Below, in pieces: positions 34,180-44,414 of a stretch of DNA of 64,000 nt. The notes beneath the pieces were generated by a model. That model was not told where the DNA came from. It worked only from the letters and a program-made list of their open reading frames with translations, and did not search any database. The stretch's first letter is position 1. Each line of letters starts with the position of its first letter. The DNA is from Microbispora amethystogenes (GTDB lineage Bacteria > Actinomycetota > Actinomycetes > Streptosporangiales > Streptosporangiaceae): assembly GCF_016863015.1 (NCBI RefSeq), contig NZ_BOOB01000016.1:1-64000 (forward strand), given 5' to 3'. The translations under genes and the position numbers were made by a program.

Positions 34180-35583
34180 TCAGTGGTGGAAGCTCGTCGC
34201 GTCGTCCGGGCCGAATATGGGCGCGGACTGCCTCCGCAGCCAGGGCAGCAGGCCGCGAAGGTCGTCCACCAGCCGGTCGGCCAGATCGAGCGAGAACCCG
34301 TTGCGGCACACCACCCTCAGCACGTGCAGGTCCTCCCGGTCGGGCGGGAAGGCGTAGGCCGGCACCAGCCAGCCCCACTCCCGCAACCGCCGGGAGACGT
34401 CGTAGACGTTGAACCGGGTGACGTCGTCGCCGGTGGTGAAGGCGAACACCGGCAGCTGGTCGCCCCGGGTGAGGAGCCGGAAACAGCCGAGATCCTCGAT
34501 CTGCCCGGCGAGATGCGTCGCCACCCGCCGCAGTGCTCCCTGCACCTCGCTGAAGCCCGCGTGACCGAGCCGGAGAAAGTTGTAGTACTGCGCGACGACC
34601 TGCGATCCGGACCGGGAGAAGTTGAGGGTGAACGTCGCCACGTCTCCGCCGAGATAGTCCACGTGCTCCACCAGGTCGCCGGGGAGCGCGTCCCGGTCCC
34701 GCCACAGGATCCACCCGAGTCCCGGGTAGACCATCCCGTACTTGTGGCCCGAGACGTTGATGGAGGCGACCCGCGGCAGGCGGAAGTCCCACACCAGGTC
34801 CGGATCGAGGAAGGGGGCGATCATCCCGCCCGACGCGGCGTCCACGTGCACGGGCACGGACCACCCCGTGCGTTCCTCCAGCGCGTCGAGCGCCGCGCAG
34901 ACGTCGGCGACCGGCTCGTAGCTTCCGTCCATCGTGGAGCCGAGGACGGCGACGACGCCGATGGTGTTCTCGTCGCACCGCTCGGCGGCCTCCTCCGCGC
35001 CCAGGTGGAACCGGTCGCCCCGCATGGGAACCAGGCGGGGCTCCACTTCCCAGTAGTTGCAGAACTTCTTCCAGCACACCTGGACGTTGACGCCCATGAC
35101 CAGGTTGGGCCGCGCCCCGGCGGCGCGGCGGCCGACGTCGCGCCGCGCCCAGCGGCGCTTGAGCGCCATGCCGCCGAGCATGCAGGCCTCACTGGAGCCG
35201 ACGGTGGAGGTTCCGACCGCTGCGTCGGGGTCGGGGGCGTTCCACAGGTGGCCGAGCATCGGAACGCAGCGCCGCTCGAGCTCCGCCGTCGCGGGATACT
35301 CGTCCCTGTCGACGAGGTTCCGGTCGGAGATGCCGGCCATGAGCGCGTGCGCCTCCGGCTCCATCCAGGTGGTCACGAACGTCGCGAGGTTCAGCCGCGG
35401 GTTGCCGTCCAGCATCAGCTCGTCGCGGATGAGCCGGGACACGGTGGCGGGCGCCGCGGGCCCGTCCGGCAGCCGGTGCCGGGGAGGAACCGTCGTGATC
35501 CCGGAGGCGGGGTCGGCCGCCCCGAACAACGGATTGACCCATACCGGCCGTCGCCCGGACTGTCCGCCGTCCCGTGAAGCCAC
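34180..35583 (-). CDS. gadB: Glutamate decarboxylase
   Basis: The 467-residue PLP enzyme converts glutamate to GABA and CO2, consuming a proton. Features: EPEAHALMAGISDRNLVDRDEYP at the N-terminus, GTSTVGSSEACMLGGMALKRRW, PVHVDAASGGMIAPFLDP (Asp and Ala over the cofactor), and INVSGHKYGMVYPGLGW with the Schiff-base Lys near residue 281. The C-terminus ends in DDATSFHH, a His pair as in pH-sensitive Gad enzymes where the tail closes the active site. The start is GTG 35583 with GAGGAG upstream. The class II amidotransferase gene just upstream is on the same strand, so the pair may handle glutamine and glutamate together. No GABA antiporter gene is adjacent. Confidence 0.94.
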   Translation of the reverse strand: MASRDGGQSGRRPVWVNPLFGAADPASGITTVPPRHRLPDGPAAPATVSRLIRDELMLDGNPRLNLATFVTTWMEPEAHALMAGISDRNLVDRDEYPATAELERRCVPMLGHLWNAPDPDAAVGTSTVGSSEACMLGGMALKRRWARRDVGRRAAGARPNLVMGVNVQVCWKKFCNYWEVEPRLVPMRGDRFHLGAEEAAERCDENTIGVVAVLGSTMDGSYEPVADVCAALDALEERTGWSVPVHVDAASGGMIAPFLDPDLVWDFRLPRVASINVSGHKYGMVYPGLGWILWRDRDALPGDLVEHVDYLGGDVATFTLNFSRSGSQVVAQYYNFLRLGHAGFSEVQGALRRVATHLAGQIEDLGCFRLLTRGDQLPVFAFTTGDDVTRFNVYDVSRRLREWGWLVPAYAFPPDREDLHVLRVVCRNGFSLDLADRLVDDLRGLLPWLRRQSAPIFGPDDATSFHH

Positions 35584-35679
35584 CGTCCGCTCCTCTCCGC
35601 CGGCCCCCCGAACGAGTCTGGCAGCCGGCGGCTACAGACCGGGCAGACGGTGGTCAAAGCCGCGGTACATGCGTCTCCG

Positions 35680-36591
35680 TCACTCCGGTGCCACCGGGTT
35701 GAAGGGGTGCATCTCGAAGAAATCCGGTTTGACGATCGTGTACGTCGACTCCGGAACCTCCAGCCACAGACCCGGCAGGTCGCGCAGAGGCTCGGACACG
35801 ACGACCCGCGCGTCGTCCGAGAGCTCCACGGACTCGAACACCTCCGGATGCAGATGATGGAGAGTCTGCGTGTTCGCGCTGTGGAACAGCGATCGCGAAC
35901 GATGGTCGCTGGAGTAGCGGAAGGACCACACGTGCTCGCCGTCCGACGTGGCCAGCGACATCTGGAGCGGGTGCTCCACGCCGTGCCCGCGCGCCGTCCG
36001 CTCCACGAGACCGGTCATCCGCGCCACCGCGCCCGGCGGGTCCTCCCGCAGCCCCAGCGTGAGCGCCAGGAAGAACATGACCTCCGAGTCCGTGGACCCC
36101 TCGATGGACGCGAACAGGTCCGGGGCGACGGCCATGACGAGATCCCGTTTCATGCGGCCGAACTCGGAGATCGCGCCGTTGTGCATCCACAGCCACGGGC
36201 CGTACCTGAACGGATGGCAGTTCGTCTGCTGTATCGCCGTTCCGGAGGACGCCCGCACGTGCGCCATGAACAGCGGCGACCGGACATGGCGGGCGAGTTC
36301 GCGCAGGTTGCGGTCGCCCCACGCGGGCTTGGTGTCCTTGAACACCGCGGGCGCCGCGCCACCGTCCCCGTGGTGGCCGTCCCCGTGGTGGCCGTCCCCG
36401 TGGTGGCCGTCCCCGTGGTGGCCGGCACTGTGGTGGTCGGCGCTGTAGTAGCCCACGCCGAACCCGTCGCCGTTCACCGTCTCCTGGCCGTACCTGGAAT
36501 GGAGACTCTGGTCGATCAGTGAGTTCTCCGGCTCGTAGAGCAGTTTGTCCATAGTGATCGGCGAGCCGGAGTAGGCCAGCCAGCGGCACAT
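35680..36591 (-). CDS. Class II glutamine amidotransferase with His-rich repeat insertion
   Basis: A 303-residue Ntn-type amidotransferase (YafJ/EgtC-like). After removal of Met, Cys2 of MCRWLAYSG is the nucleophile that hydrolyses glutamine or a gamma-glutamyl bond. Other family parts are NGDGFGVGYY, FMAHVRASSGTAIQQTNCHPFRYG, WLWMHNGAISEF and EGSTDSEVMFFLALTLG. Between GVGYYSAD and the next strand an in-frame 15-bp tandem repeat encodes GHHGD units, an unusual His/Asp-rich loop that might bind metal. No ergothioneine genes (egtB, egtD) are nearby, so the EgtC role is not supported. ATG 36591 begins exactly at the Cys motif. Confidence 0.87.
   Translation of the reverse strand: MCRWLAYSGSPITMDKLLYEPENSLIDQSLHSRYGQETVNGDGFGVGYYSADHHSAGHHGDGHHGDGHHGDGHHGDGGAAPAVFKDTKPAWGDRNLRELARHVRSPLFMAHVRASSGTAIQQTNCHPFRYGPWLWMHNGAISEFGRMKRDLVMAVAPDLFASIEGSTDSEVMFFLALTLGLREDPPGAVARMTGLVERTARGHGVEHPLQMSLATSDGEHVWSFRYSSDHRSRSLFHSANTQTLHHLHPEVFESVELSDDARVVVSEPLRDLPGLWLEVPESTYTIVKPDFFEMHPFNPVAPE
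36362..36421. repeat. Four perfect 15-bp tandem repeats inside the amidotransferase gene
   Basis: The unit CCGTCCCCGTGGTGG occurs four times without change from 36362 to 36421, and a degenerate copy follows (36422-36436). It encodes the His/Asp-rich GHHGD loop. Identical units suggest recent expansion by replication slippage; copy number probably varies between strains. Confidence 0.9.
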
Positions 36592-36756
36592 GTCCCCTGT
36601 CCCTCCCGTCGCATCGGCTCGTCCGGCGTCCGGGGCCCCGCCCGGCGCCGGCGACGACGCCTCCCCCCGATGTGCCGTTCCCGCGCTGCCGGTCCGTACG
36701 CGTGGCGCGGCCGGGCCGGTGCGGTGTTGTCGGTGCGGTGTGCGAGTGTGGGAACC

Positions 36757-37494
36757 GTGCGCCGCATCCATCCCCACGCCGAGGACGATCCCGACATCGC
36801 CGCGGCCTACGCCTACCCGCGTGACCACTGGCTGCGTCTCAACATGGTGGCGAGCGCCGACGGCGCGGCCTGGGTCGAGGGCCACTCGGAGGGCCTGTCC
36901 GGCCGGGCCGACAAACGGATCTTCGGGCTGCTGCGCGGCCTGGCCGACGTGGTGCTCGCCGGCGCCGCCACCGTCCGCACGGAGGGCTACCGTCCGGCCC
37001 GCCCGCGCGAGTCGTGGCGGGCGCCGCGCGAGGGCCGTCCGCCCGTGCCGCCGATCGCCGTCGTCACCCGCCTGCTCGACCTCGATCTGGGCGGTCCGCT
37101 GTTCACCGAGGCCGAGCCGTACGCCCGGACCATTGTGATCACGACGGAGTCGGCGCCCAAGGAGCGCCGGGAGGAGGCCGCGGACAAGGCCGTCCTGATC
37201 GTCGCCGGAGACGACCGGGTCGATCTCGCGACCGCGGTGGACGAGCTGCGCGGCCTCGGACTCGGCCGGATCCTGTGCGAGGGCGGGCCGCGGATCAACG
37301 CGCAGCTCGCCGCCGCCGGGCTCGTCGACGAGCTGGCGCTGACGGTGAGCCCGCTGCTCGCCGGGGGCGACGCCGCGCGCATACTGGACGGCGTCGCCTC
37401 GCGCACGCCGCTGACCCTCGCCCAGGTGCTGGAGGAGGACGGCTTCCTCTTCTGCCGATACCTCAGGGAGGCGCATGATGAAGCCGCCGGTTGA
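36757..37494 (+). CDS. RibD C-terminal-like (dihydrofolate-reductase-fold) reductase
   Basis: A 245-residue protein of the pyrimidine reductase family related to the RibD reductase domain. It carries WLRLNMVASADGAAWVEG near the start, LSGRADKRIFGLLRGLADVVLAGAATVRTEGY, IAVVTRLLDLDL, ILCEGGPRINAQLAAAGLVDELALTVSPLL and the FLFCRYLR end. There is no deaminase domain, so it is not the full riboflavin enzyme. Its substrate is unknown; such stand-alone reductases are frequent in actinobacteria. GTG 36757 gives the family-like start VRRIHPH. Its 3' end overlaps the ligase gene by 20 bases. Confidence 0.87.
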   Translation: MRRIHPHAEDDPDIAAAYAYPRDHWLRLNMVASADGAAWVEGHSEGLSGRADKRIFGLLRGLADVVLAGAATVRTEGYRPARPRESWRAPREGRPPVPPIAVVTRLLDLDLGGPLFTEAEPYARTIVITTESAPKERREEAADKAVLIVAGDDRVDLATAVDELRGLGLGRILCEGGPRINAQLAAAGLVDELALTVSPLLAGGDAARILDGVASRTPLTLAQVLEEDGFLFCRYLREAHDEAAG

Positions 37495-38599
37495 GCCGCA
37501 GATCCCCGACCTGGACCTGCCGGTGGTGCCGCCGGTCGCGCCGATGCTCGCCAAGGCCGTCAAGAGGCTGCCCGAGCAGGACGGCACGCTCTACTACGAG
37601 CCCAAGTGGGACGGCTTCCGCTGCGTCGTCTTCCGCGACGGCGACGAGGTCTTCCTGGGCAGCAGGAACGAGCGGCCCTTCACACGCTACTTCCCGGAGC
37701 TGGTCGAGGCCGTCAGGAAGGAGCTGCCGCCCCGGTGCGTGGTGGACGGCGAGATCGTGCTCATCAGGGGCCAGTCGCTCGACTTCGACGCGCTCCAGCA
37801 GCGCATCCACCCGGCGCAGTCCCGGGTGCGGCTGCTGGCCGAGAGCACGCCCGCCTCCTTCGTCGCCTTCGACCTGCTCGCCCTCGGCGGGGAGGACCTG
37901 ATGGAGGCGCCGTTCTCGGAGCGGCGGGCCCGGCTGGAGGAGGCGCTGGCGGGGGCGGGCCGGTCGGTGCGGCTCACCCCGGTCACCCGGGACGAGGGCC
38001 GGGCCGCCGAGTGGTTCGACGCGTTCGAGGGCGCCGGGCTCGACGGCATCGTGGTCAAGCCGGGAGACCAGCCGTACACGCCGGACAAGCGGGTGATGTT
38101 CAAGGTCAAGCACGAGCGGACGGCCGACTGCGTCGTCGCGGGCTACCGCGAGCACAAGTCGGGGCCGGTCGTCGGGTCGCTGCTGCTCGGGCTGTACTCC
38201 GCCGACGGCCGCCTGCACCACGTGGGGGTGGCCGCCTCCTTCCCGATGAAGAGGCGCGAGGAGCTGGTCGGGGAGCTCGCGCCGTACCGGCTGGACGACC
38301 TGGGCGAGCACCCCTGGGGACACTGGGCCGAGGTGGCGCAGGGCGGCGGGCAGAGTGGGGGGCAGGGCCAGCGCCTGCCGGGCGCCGTCTCGCGATGGAA
38401 CGCCAAGAAGGACCTGTCGTTCATCCCGCTGCGGCCCGAGCGGGTGATCGAGGTCGCCTACGACCACATGGAGGGCGACCGGTTCCGGCACACCGCCCAG
38501 TTCCGGCGCTGGCGCACCGACCGCACGCCCGAGTCCTGCACCTACGACCAGCTCGAACGCCCGGTGAGCTACGACCTCGACGAGATCCTCGCCCGCTGA
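37475..38599 (+). CDS. ATP-dependent DNA ligase (LigD ligase-like / LigC type)
   Basis: A 374-residue ATP-dependent ligase. The adenylated Lys is in EPKWDGFRC (about residue 44), followed by the other nucleotidyltransferase motifs: FLGSRNERPFTRYFPEL, VVDGEIVLIRG, FVAFDLLALGG, GLDGIVVKPGD and MFKVKHERTADCVV. The OB-fold domain occupies the last ~130 residues (LLLGLYSADGRLHHVG, HTAQFRRWRTDR). It probably seals breaks together with the stand-alone polymerase encoded at 33.2 kb. A Gly/Gln-rich insert (GGGQSGGQGQ) interrupts the OB fold near residue 290. Start at ATG 37475 or the adjacent ATG 37478, with GGAGG upstream inside the previous gene. Confidence 0.93.
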   Translation: MMKPPVEPQIPDLDLPVVPPVAPMLAKAVKRLPEQDGTLYYEPKWDGFRCVVFRDGDEVFLGSRNERPFTRYFPELVEAVRKELPPRCVVDGEIVLIRGQSLDFDALQQRIHPAQSRVRLLAESTPASFVAFDLLALGGEDLMEAPFSERRARLEEALAGAGRSVRLTPVTRDEGRAAEWFDAFEGAGLDGIVVKPGDQPYTPDKRVMFKVKHERTADCVVAGYREHKSGPVVGSLLLGLYSADGRLHHVGVAASFPMKRREELVGELAPYRLDDLGEHPWGHWAEVAQGGGQSGGQGQRLPGAVSRWNAKKDLSFIPLRPERVIEVAYDHMEGDRFRHTAQFRRWRTDRTPESCTYDQLERPVSYDLDEILAR

Positions 38600-38662
38600 G
38601 CCGCTCCGGCGTCCGGAAGCCGGCCGCGGTCGGGCGGCGGCCGGCGAAGACCGCAAGGGCGC

Positions 38663-38724
38663 AGCGGGGTTCGGCAGGCCAGCGAGCTTGAGCGGGGTTC
38701 GGCAGGGTCAGCGGGGCTCGGCAG
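38663..38724. repeat. Three copies of a 15-bp direct repeat in an intergenic region
   Basis: AGCGGGGTTCGGCAG occurs at 38663-38677 and 38691-38705, and AGCGGGGCTCGGCAG at 38710-38724. Repeated CAGCACG/AGCACG words follow to ~38775. The stretch lies between the ligase stop and the azlD stop, which converge. It has no gene; it may be leftover from duplication or a set of transcription-end hairpins. Confidence 0.6.
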
Positions 38725-38773
38725 CACCGTTCAGCACGTGTCAGCACGGGTTCAAAGCACGTTTGAGCACAGC

Positions 38774-39085
38774 TCAGCCGGTCAGGGCGCGTACGGCGGC
38801 GGTGACGGCGACGGCCGCCGCGACGGTCACCAGGAAGGGCGCGCGCAGCAGCAGCGCGACGGCCGCCGCGGCGAGGCCGGCCGCCCGGGCGTCGACGACG
38901 AGCGTGCGGCCGTCGGCGAAGGTCTGCAGGGCGATCAGCGCGGCCAGTGCCGCGATCGGCACGAGCGCGGCGAGTCTGCGCACGAGCGGCCGTTCCAGTA
39001 CCGCCGCCGGGACCGACAGCCCGAGGAGCTTGACCGCGTAGCACCCGGCGACGGTGACCGCGATCGCGATCCAGGCCCCCATCAC
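38774..39085 (-). CDS. azlD: AzlD family branched-chain amino acid transport protein
   Basis: A 103-residue, very hydrophobic protein with three to four membrane helices, matching the small AzlD subunit (IAIAVTVAGCYAVKLLGLSVPAAVLERPLVRRLAALVPIAALAALIALQTF). AzlC and AzlD together form an exporter of branched-chain amino acids. The start overlaps the azlC stop by ATGA, so the two are translated together at matched levels. It is the last gene of the glgX-azlC-azlD operon. Confidence 0.92.
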   Translation of the reverse strand: MMGAWIAIAVTVAGCYAVKLLGLSVPAAVLERPLVRRLAALVPIAALAALIALQTFADGRTLVVDARAAGLAAAAVALLLRAPFLVTVAAAVAVTAAVRALTG

Positions 39086-39965
39086 GCCTCCTCCGCCCGC
39101 TCCGCCGCGGTCCGCTCGCGCCGCGCGGCGGAGCGGGACCGGAGGGCGGCGACGGCCAGGACGGCGGGCGCGGCGAGCACGGCCACCAGCACCGGGACGC
39201 CCGCGGGCAGGAACGGCACGCAGGCCAGGGCCAGCAGGACGGCCAGCACCGCCACCGCCACCTCATGCCGGAGGGCCGCGGCCCGGATCGGCCGGGCCGT
39301 CGCCGTGCCCGCCTCACCCCGGCCCGGAGCCGGGGTGGCCCCGGCCCGCGCCGGAGGAGCGGCGGAGGAGCGGTCCCGGATCATGGGCAGGAGCAGGGCG
39401 AGGAAGACGGCCGGACCGGCCACGTCGAGTCCCCAGGCCGCCGGGTCGCCCAGGGCCTCGGCACCCAGCGCGCCGAGGAGGGTCGTGATGTTCCACCCGG
39501 CGTACAACGTCACGCCCGTGACGGTGAAGCCGAGCCGGGCGAGACGCCGGTCGGGCTGTGCCAGGGCCACGGCGGAGGTCTCGTCGATCACCCACTGGGC
39601 GGCCAGCGGGCGGACCGCCGCGGGAAGGCCGAGCATCTGCGACAGACGCAGCCCGTAGAAGGCGTTGCGGACGCCCAGCAGCAGCGCCCCCGCCGCGGCG
39701 GCGAGCGGGGCCCCGCCCGCGCCGAGCGCGCCCACCAGCGCGAACTGGGACGCCCCGGTGAAGACCAGCAGCGACAGCACGCAGGTCTGGGCGAGCGTCA
39801 TCCCGGCCCCCGCCGACGTCACGCCGAACGCGAACCCGGAGAGGCCGACCGCCGCGCCGACCCCGAGGGCGTCCCGCACGACCGCCGCCCGTGGCTTCGG
39901 CGGCAGGCCGGCGTGCGGTGGGGCGGGTGGCGGGATGGGTGGTGGTGGGGTGGGTCGTGCCGGGG

Positions 39966-39969
<4 letters not shown>
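39082..39969 (-). CDS. azlC: AzlC family branched-chain amino acid permease
   Basis: A protein of about 295 residues with the AzlC permease fold: GVGAAVGLSGFAFGVTSAGAGMTLAQTCVLSLLVFTGASQFALVGALGAGG, LLLGVRNAFYGLRLS, and further helices. An unusual Pro-rich N-terminal tail (ARPTPPPPIPPPAPPHAGLPPKP) precedes the first helix, and a hydrophilic Ala/Gly/Arg insert separates the helices near residue 195. GTG 39969 overlaps the glgX stop (GTGA); a later start nearer VRDALGVG would remove the Pro tail. Forms the exporter with AzlD. Confidence 0.88.
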
Positions 39970-42113
<2,144 letters not shown>

Positions 42114-42188
42114 GTAACCTCATTCTCCACTGCCGGGACGATTCGTGCACCTGGGGCGGTACCCCTGCTCCCGGTCCGCGCACGCGGA

Positions 42189-42218
42189 GGCCCCCGCCGG
42201 ACCGGTCCGGCGGGGGCC
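42189..42218 (-). terminator. Perfect 30-bp palindrome, terminator after the OsmC gene
   Basis: GGCCCCCGCCGGACC (42189-42203) is followed immediately by its exact complement, so the folded RNA would be a very stable hairpin with a minimal loop. It lies 11 bases downstream of the OsmC stop and upstream of glgX. No U-tract. Confidence 0.8.
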
Positions 42219-42229
42219 CCGCTGGTGGT

Positions 42230-42658
42230 TCAGCCGACGAGTTCGGCGTTCAGGGTGATCGTCGTGCCGGCCAGCGCCTTGCTCACCGGGCAGTTCGCCT
42301 TCGCGGTCTCGGCCGCCTGCTGGAAGTCCTCGGCCGACAGGCCGGGCACCTGGGCCCGTACGGAGAGCACGATGCCGGTGATGCCCTCTCCGGGCTGGAA
42401 GGTCACGTCGGCCCGGGTCTCGACCGACTGCGGCGGGGTGCCCGCCTGGGCCAGGCCGTGGGACAGGGCCATCGAGAAGCAGGAGGAGTGGGCGGCCGCG
42501 ATGAGCTCCTCCGGGCTCGTCTTGCCGTTCGCCTGCTCGGCCCGGGAGGGCCAGGAGACGTCGAAGGTGCCGACACCGGAGGTGTCGAGCGAGACGGTGC
42601 CCGAACCGTCGAGCAGGGCGCCCTTCCACTGCGTCGTCGCGGTACGAGTGGTCGCCAT
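42230..42658 (-). CDS. OsmC family peroxiredoxin
   Basis: A 142-residue thiol peroxidase of the OsmC/Ohr family that reduces organic hydroperoxides. The two redox Cys are in AAAHSSCFSMALSHGLA (about residue 60) and AKANCPVSKALAG (about 122). The conserved N-terminal Arg and the Glu in SPEELIAAAHSSC are also present. The sequence is closer to OsmC than Ohr in its LISAAHA-like region. ATG 42658 follows AAGGGA. It is separated from glgX by a strong terminator and from the ABC operon by about 100 bases, so it is probably monocistronic. Confidence 0.93.
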   Translation of the reverse strand: MATTRTATTQWKGALLDGSGTVSLDTSGVGTFDVSWPSRAEQANGKTSPEELIAAAHSSCFSMALSHGLAQAGTPPQSVETRADVTFQPGEGITGIVLSVRAQVPGLSAEDFQQAAETAKANCPVSKALAGTTITLNAELVG

Positions 42659-42759
42659 GGCGACATCCCTTCACTAGCGAGTCTTAATCCATCAGCAGCG
42701 ACCTTAACGCCACCCGCGCCGCCGATCGTCCCGCGACCCTCCCCATCACGCCGGCTCCA

Positions 42760-43560
42760 TCACGTCGGCGCGGCGGCGAGCCGCGCCTGGTGGGCCCGGT
42801 GCTCGGCCCGGACCAGGTCCTCGACCTCGGCCCTGATCCGCAGGAACTCCGCGGAGCGCCTGATCTCCAGCGGGCGTGGTCCCGGCAGGTCGATGACGAT
42901 CTCCTGGCTGATCCGGCCGGGATCGCTCGACAGCACGACGACCCGGCGGGCGAGGAACACGGCCTCCTCCGTGTCGTGGGTCACCATGACGACGGTCGGG
43001 CGTTCCCCGGTCGGCGTCACGTCCTGCCAGACCTGCCGTACGAACAGCTGCATGTCCTCCTTGGTCTGCACGTCGAGCGCGCCGAACGGCTCGTCGAGCA
43101 GCAGCACGCGCGGCGCGCAGGCCAGGGCGCGGGCGATCGCCACCCGCTGCTGCTGCCCGCCCGACAGACGGCCCGGCAGGGCCCCGGCCAGGTGGCCGAG
43201 GCCCACCTCGTCGAGCAGCCACCGCACCCGCTCGCGCCGGGCGGCGCGCGGCAGGCCGAGCGCCTCCAGGCCGAACGCGACGTTCTGGGCCACGGTCCGC
43301 CACGGATACAGCGAGGCGGTCTGGAACACCAGCCCGCGGTCCGGGCCGGGGCCCGAGACCTCCCGGCCGTCCAGCAGCACGCGGCCGGCCGTGGGCGGCA
43401 CGAGGCCCGCGACCATCCCCAGCAGGGTCGACTTGCCCGAGCCGCTCGCCCCCACCACGCAGACGAAGTCGCCCGACGCCACGGACAGGTCCACGTCCTG
43501 GAGCACCGGCCGGCCCGGGACGAACTCCTTGCGCACGCCCTCCAGCCTGAGACCACTCAT
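42760..43560 (-). CDS. ABC transporter ATP-binding protein (nitrate/sulfonate/taurine-like family), guanidine-I riboswitch operon
   Basis: A 266-residue ATPase with Walker A GASGSGKST (about 37-45), Q-loop VFQTASLYPW, signature LSGGQQQR (about 131), Walker B RVLLLDEPFGALD and the switch His in VTHDTEEA. By sequence it belongs with the SsuB/TauB group. Because the operon begins with a guanidine-I riboswitch and a ureohydrolase, uptake of guanidine or a guanidine-derived compound is more likely than sulfonate uptake. The start overlaps the permease stop by ATGA. Last gene of the operon. Confidence 0.92.
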   Translation of the reverse strand: MSGLRLEGVRKEFVPGRPVLQDVDLSVASGDFVCVVGASGSGKSTLLGMVAGLVPPTAGRVLLDGREVSGPGPDRGLVFQTASLYPWRTVAQNVAFGLEALGLPRAARRERVRWLLDEVGLGHLAGALPGRLSGGQQQRVAIARALACAPRVLLLDEPFGALDVQTKEDMQLFVRQVWQDVTPTGERPTVVMVTHDTEEAVFLARRVVVLSSDPGRISQEIVIDLPGPRPLEIRRSAEFLRIRAEVEDLVRAEHRAHQARLAAAPT

Positions 43561-44414
43561 CGGGCCCACCTCCCCACCCGGGCGCGCAGCAGGCGCAGCG
43601 CGACGTCGATGGCCAGGCCGATCAGCCCGATGACCACGAGGATCGCGAAGATGCGGTCGGTCTGCAGGAACCGCTGGGCCCGGGTGATCCGGTAGCCGAG
43701 GCCCGAGGTGGCCGCGACCAGTTCGGCGACGACCACGAAGTTCCACGCCGCCGCGGCGTTGACCCGCATCGCGTCGATGATCCCCGGCAGCGCGTACGGG
43801 AACACCACCCGGGCGGCCACCCGCGGCCGGGACGCTCCGAGGGTCGCCGACACCTCCAGCAGCCGGCGCGGCACCTGCCGTACGGCGTCGGCGGTCATGA
43901 GCGTGTTGAAGAACACCACACCGAGGACGAGCAGCGCCACCTTCGACGCCTCGCCGATGCCCAGCCAGATGATCAGCAGCGGGATGAAGGCCGACGCGGG
44001 CAGGTAGCGCAGGATGCCGACGGCCGGTTCGAGCAGCGGCTGCGCCCAGCCGAGCGTCCCCATCGCGAACCCCAGCGGCACCGAGATCAGGACGGCCAGG
44101 CCGAAGCCCGCCGCGATCCGGCCGAGGCTCGCCGCGAGGTCGGCGGCCAGCTCGCCCCCGGCCGCCATGTCCAGGCCGGCCGCCCAGACCGCCGACGGGG
44201 ACGGCAGGAACGCGGGGTCCACCCGTCCGCTCGCGCTGACCGCCTGCCAGGCCGCCAGCGGCACGAGGATCGACAGGCACCGCAGCAGCCACGCCGTACG
44301 CGCGGAGACCGACCTCGTGAGCGGCCTGGTCGTGCGCGTCCGGCGCGGCGCGGGCCCTTCCGCCGCCGGGGCCCTCTCGATGTCCTGTCTCGGCATCGCT
44401 TCGGCCGCGGTCAC
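43557..44414 (-). CDS. ABC transporter permease (nitrate/sulfonate/taurine-like family), guanidine-I riboswitch operon
   Basis: A 285-residue permease with a ~40-residue cytoplasmic N-terminus and six membrane helices. The ATPase-docking EAA loop is EVSATLGASRPRVAARVVFPYALPG near residues 190-215. LSILVPLAAWQAVSASGRVDPAFLPSP and YLPASAFIPLLIIWLGIGEASK are family-typical. It forms the membrane channel of the importer with the ATPase and the lipoprotein binding protein, both overlapping it by 4 bases. Confidence 0.92.
   Translation of the reverse strand: MTAAEAMPRQDIERAPAAEGPAPRRTRTTRPLTRSVSARTAWLLRCLSILVPLAAWQAVSASGRVDPAFLPSPSAVWAAGLDMAAGGELAADLAASLGRIAAGFGLAVLISVPLGFAMGTLGWAQPLLEPAVGILRYLPASAFIPLLIIWLGIGEASKVALLVLGVVFFNTLMTADAVRQVPRRLLEVSATLGASRPRVAARVVFPYALPGIIDAMRVNAAAAWNFVVVAELVAATSGLGYRITRAQRFLQTDRIFAILVVIGLIGLAIDVALRLLRARVGRWAR

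Noticed and set aside
36362-36421. Tandem repeat as a CRISPR array
   Set aside because: Units are 15 bp, directly adjacent without spacers, and are in frame inside a coding gene.
35680-36591. Assigning the amidotransferase as EgtC (ergothioneine synthesis)
   Set aside because: No egtA, egtB, egtD or egtE is in the window, and the family has other members of unknown role.
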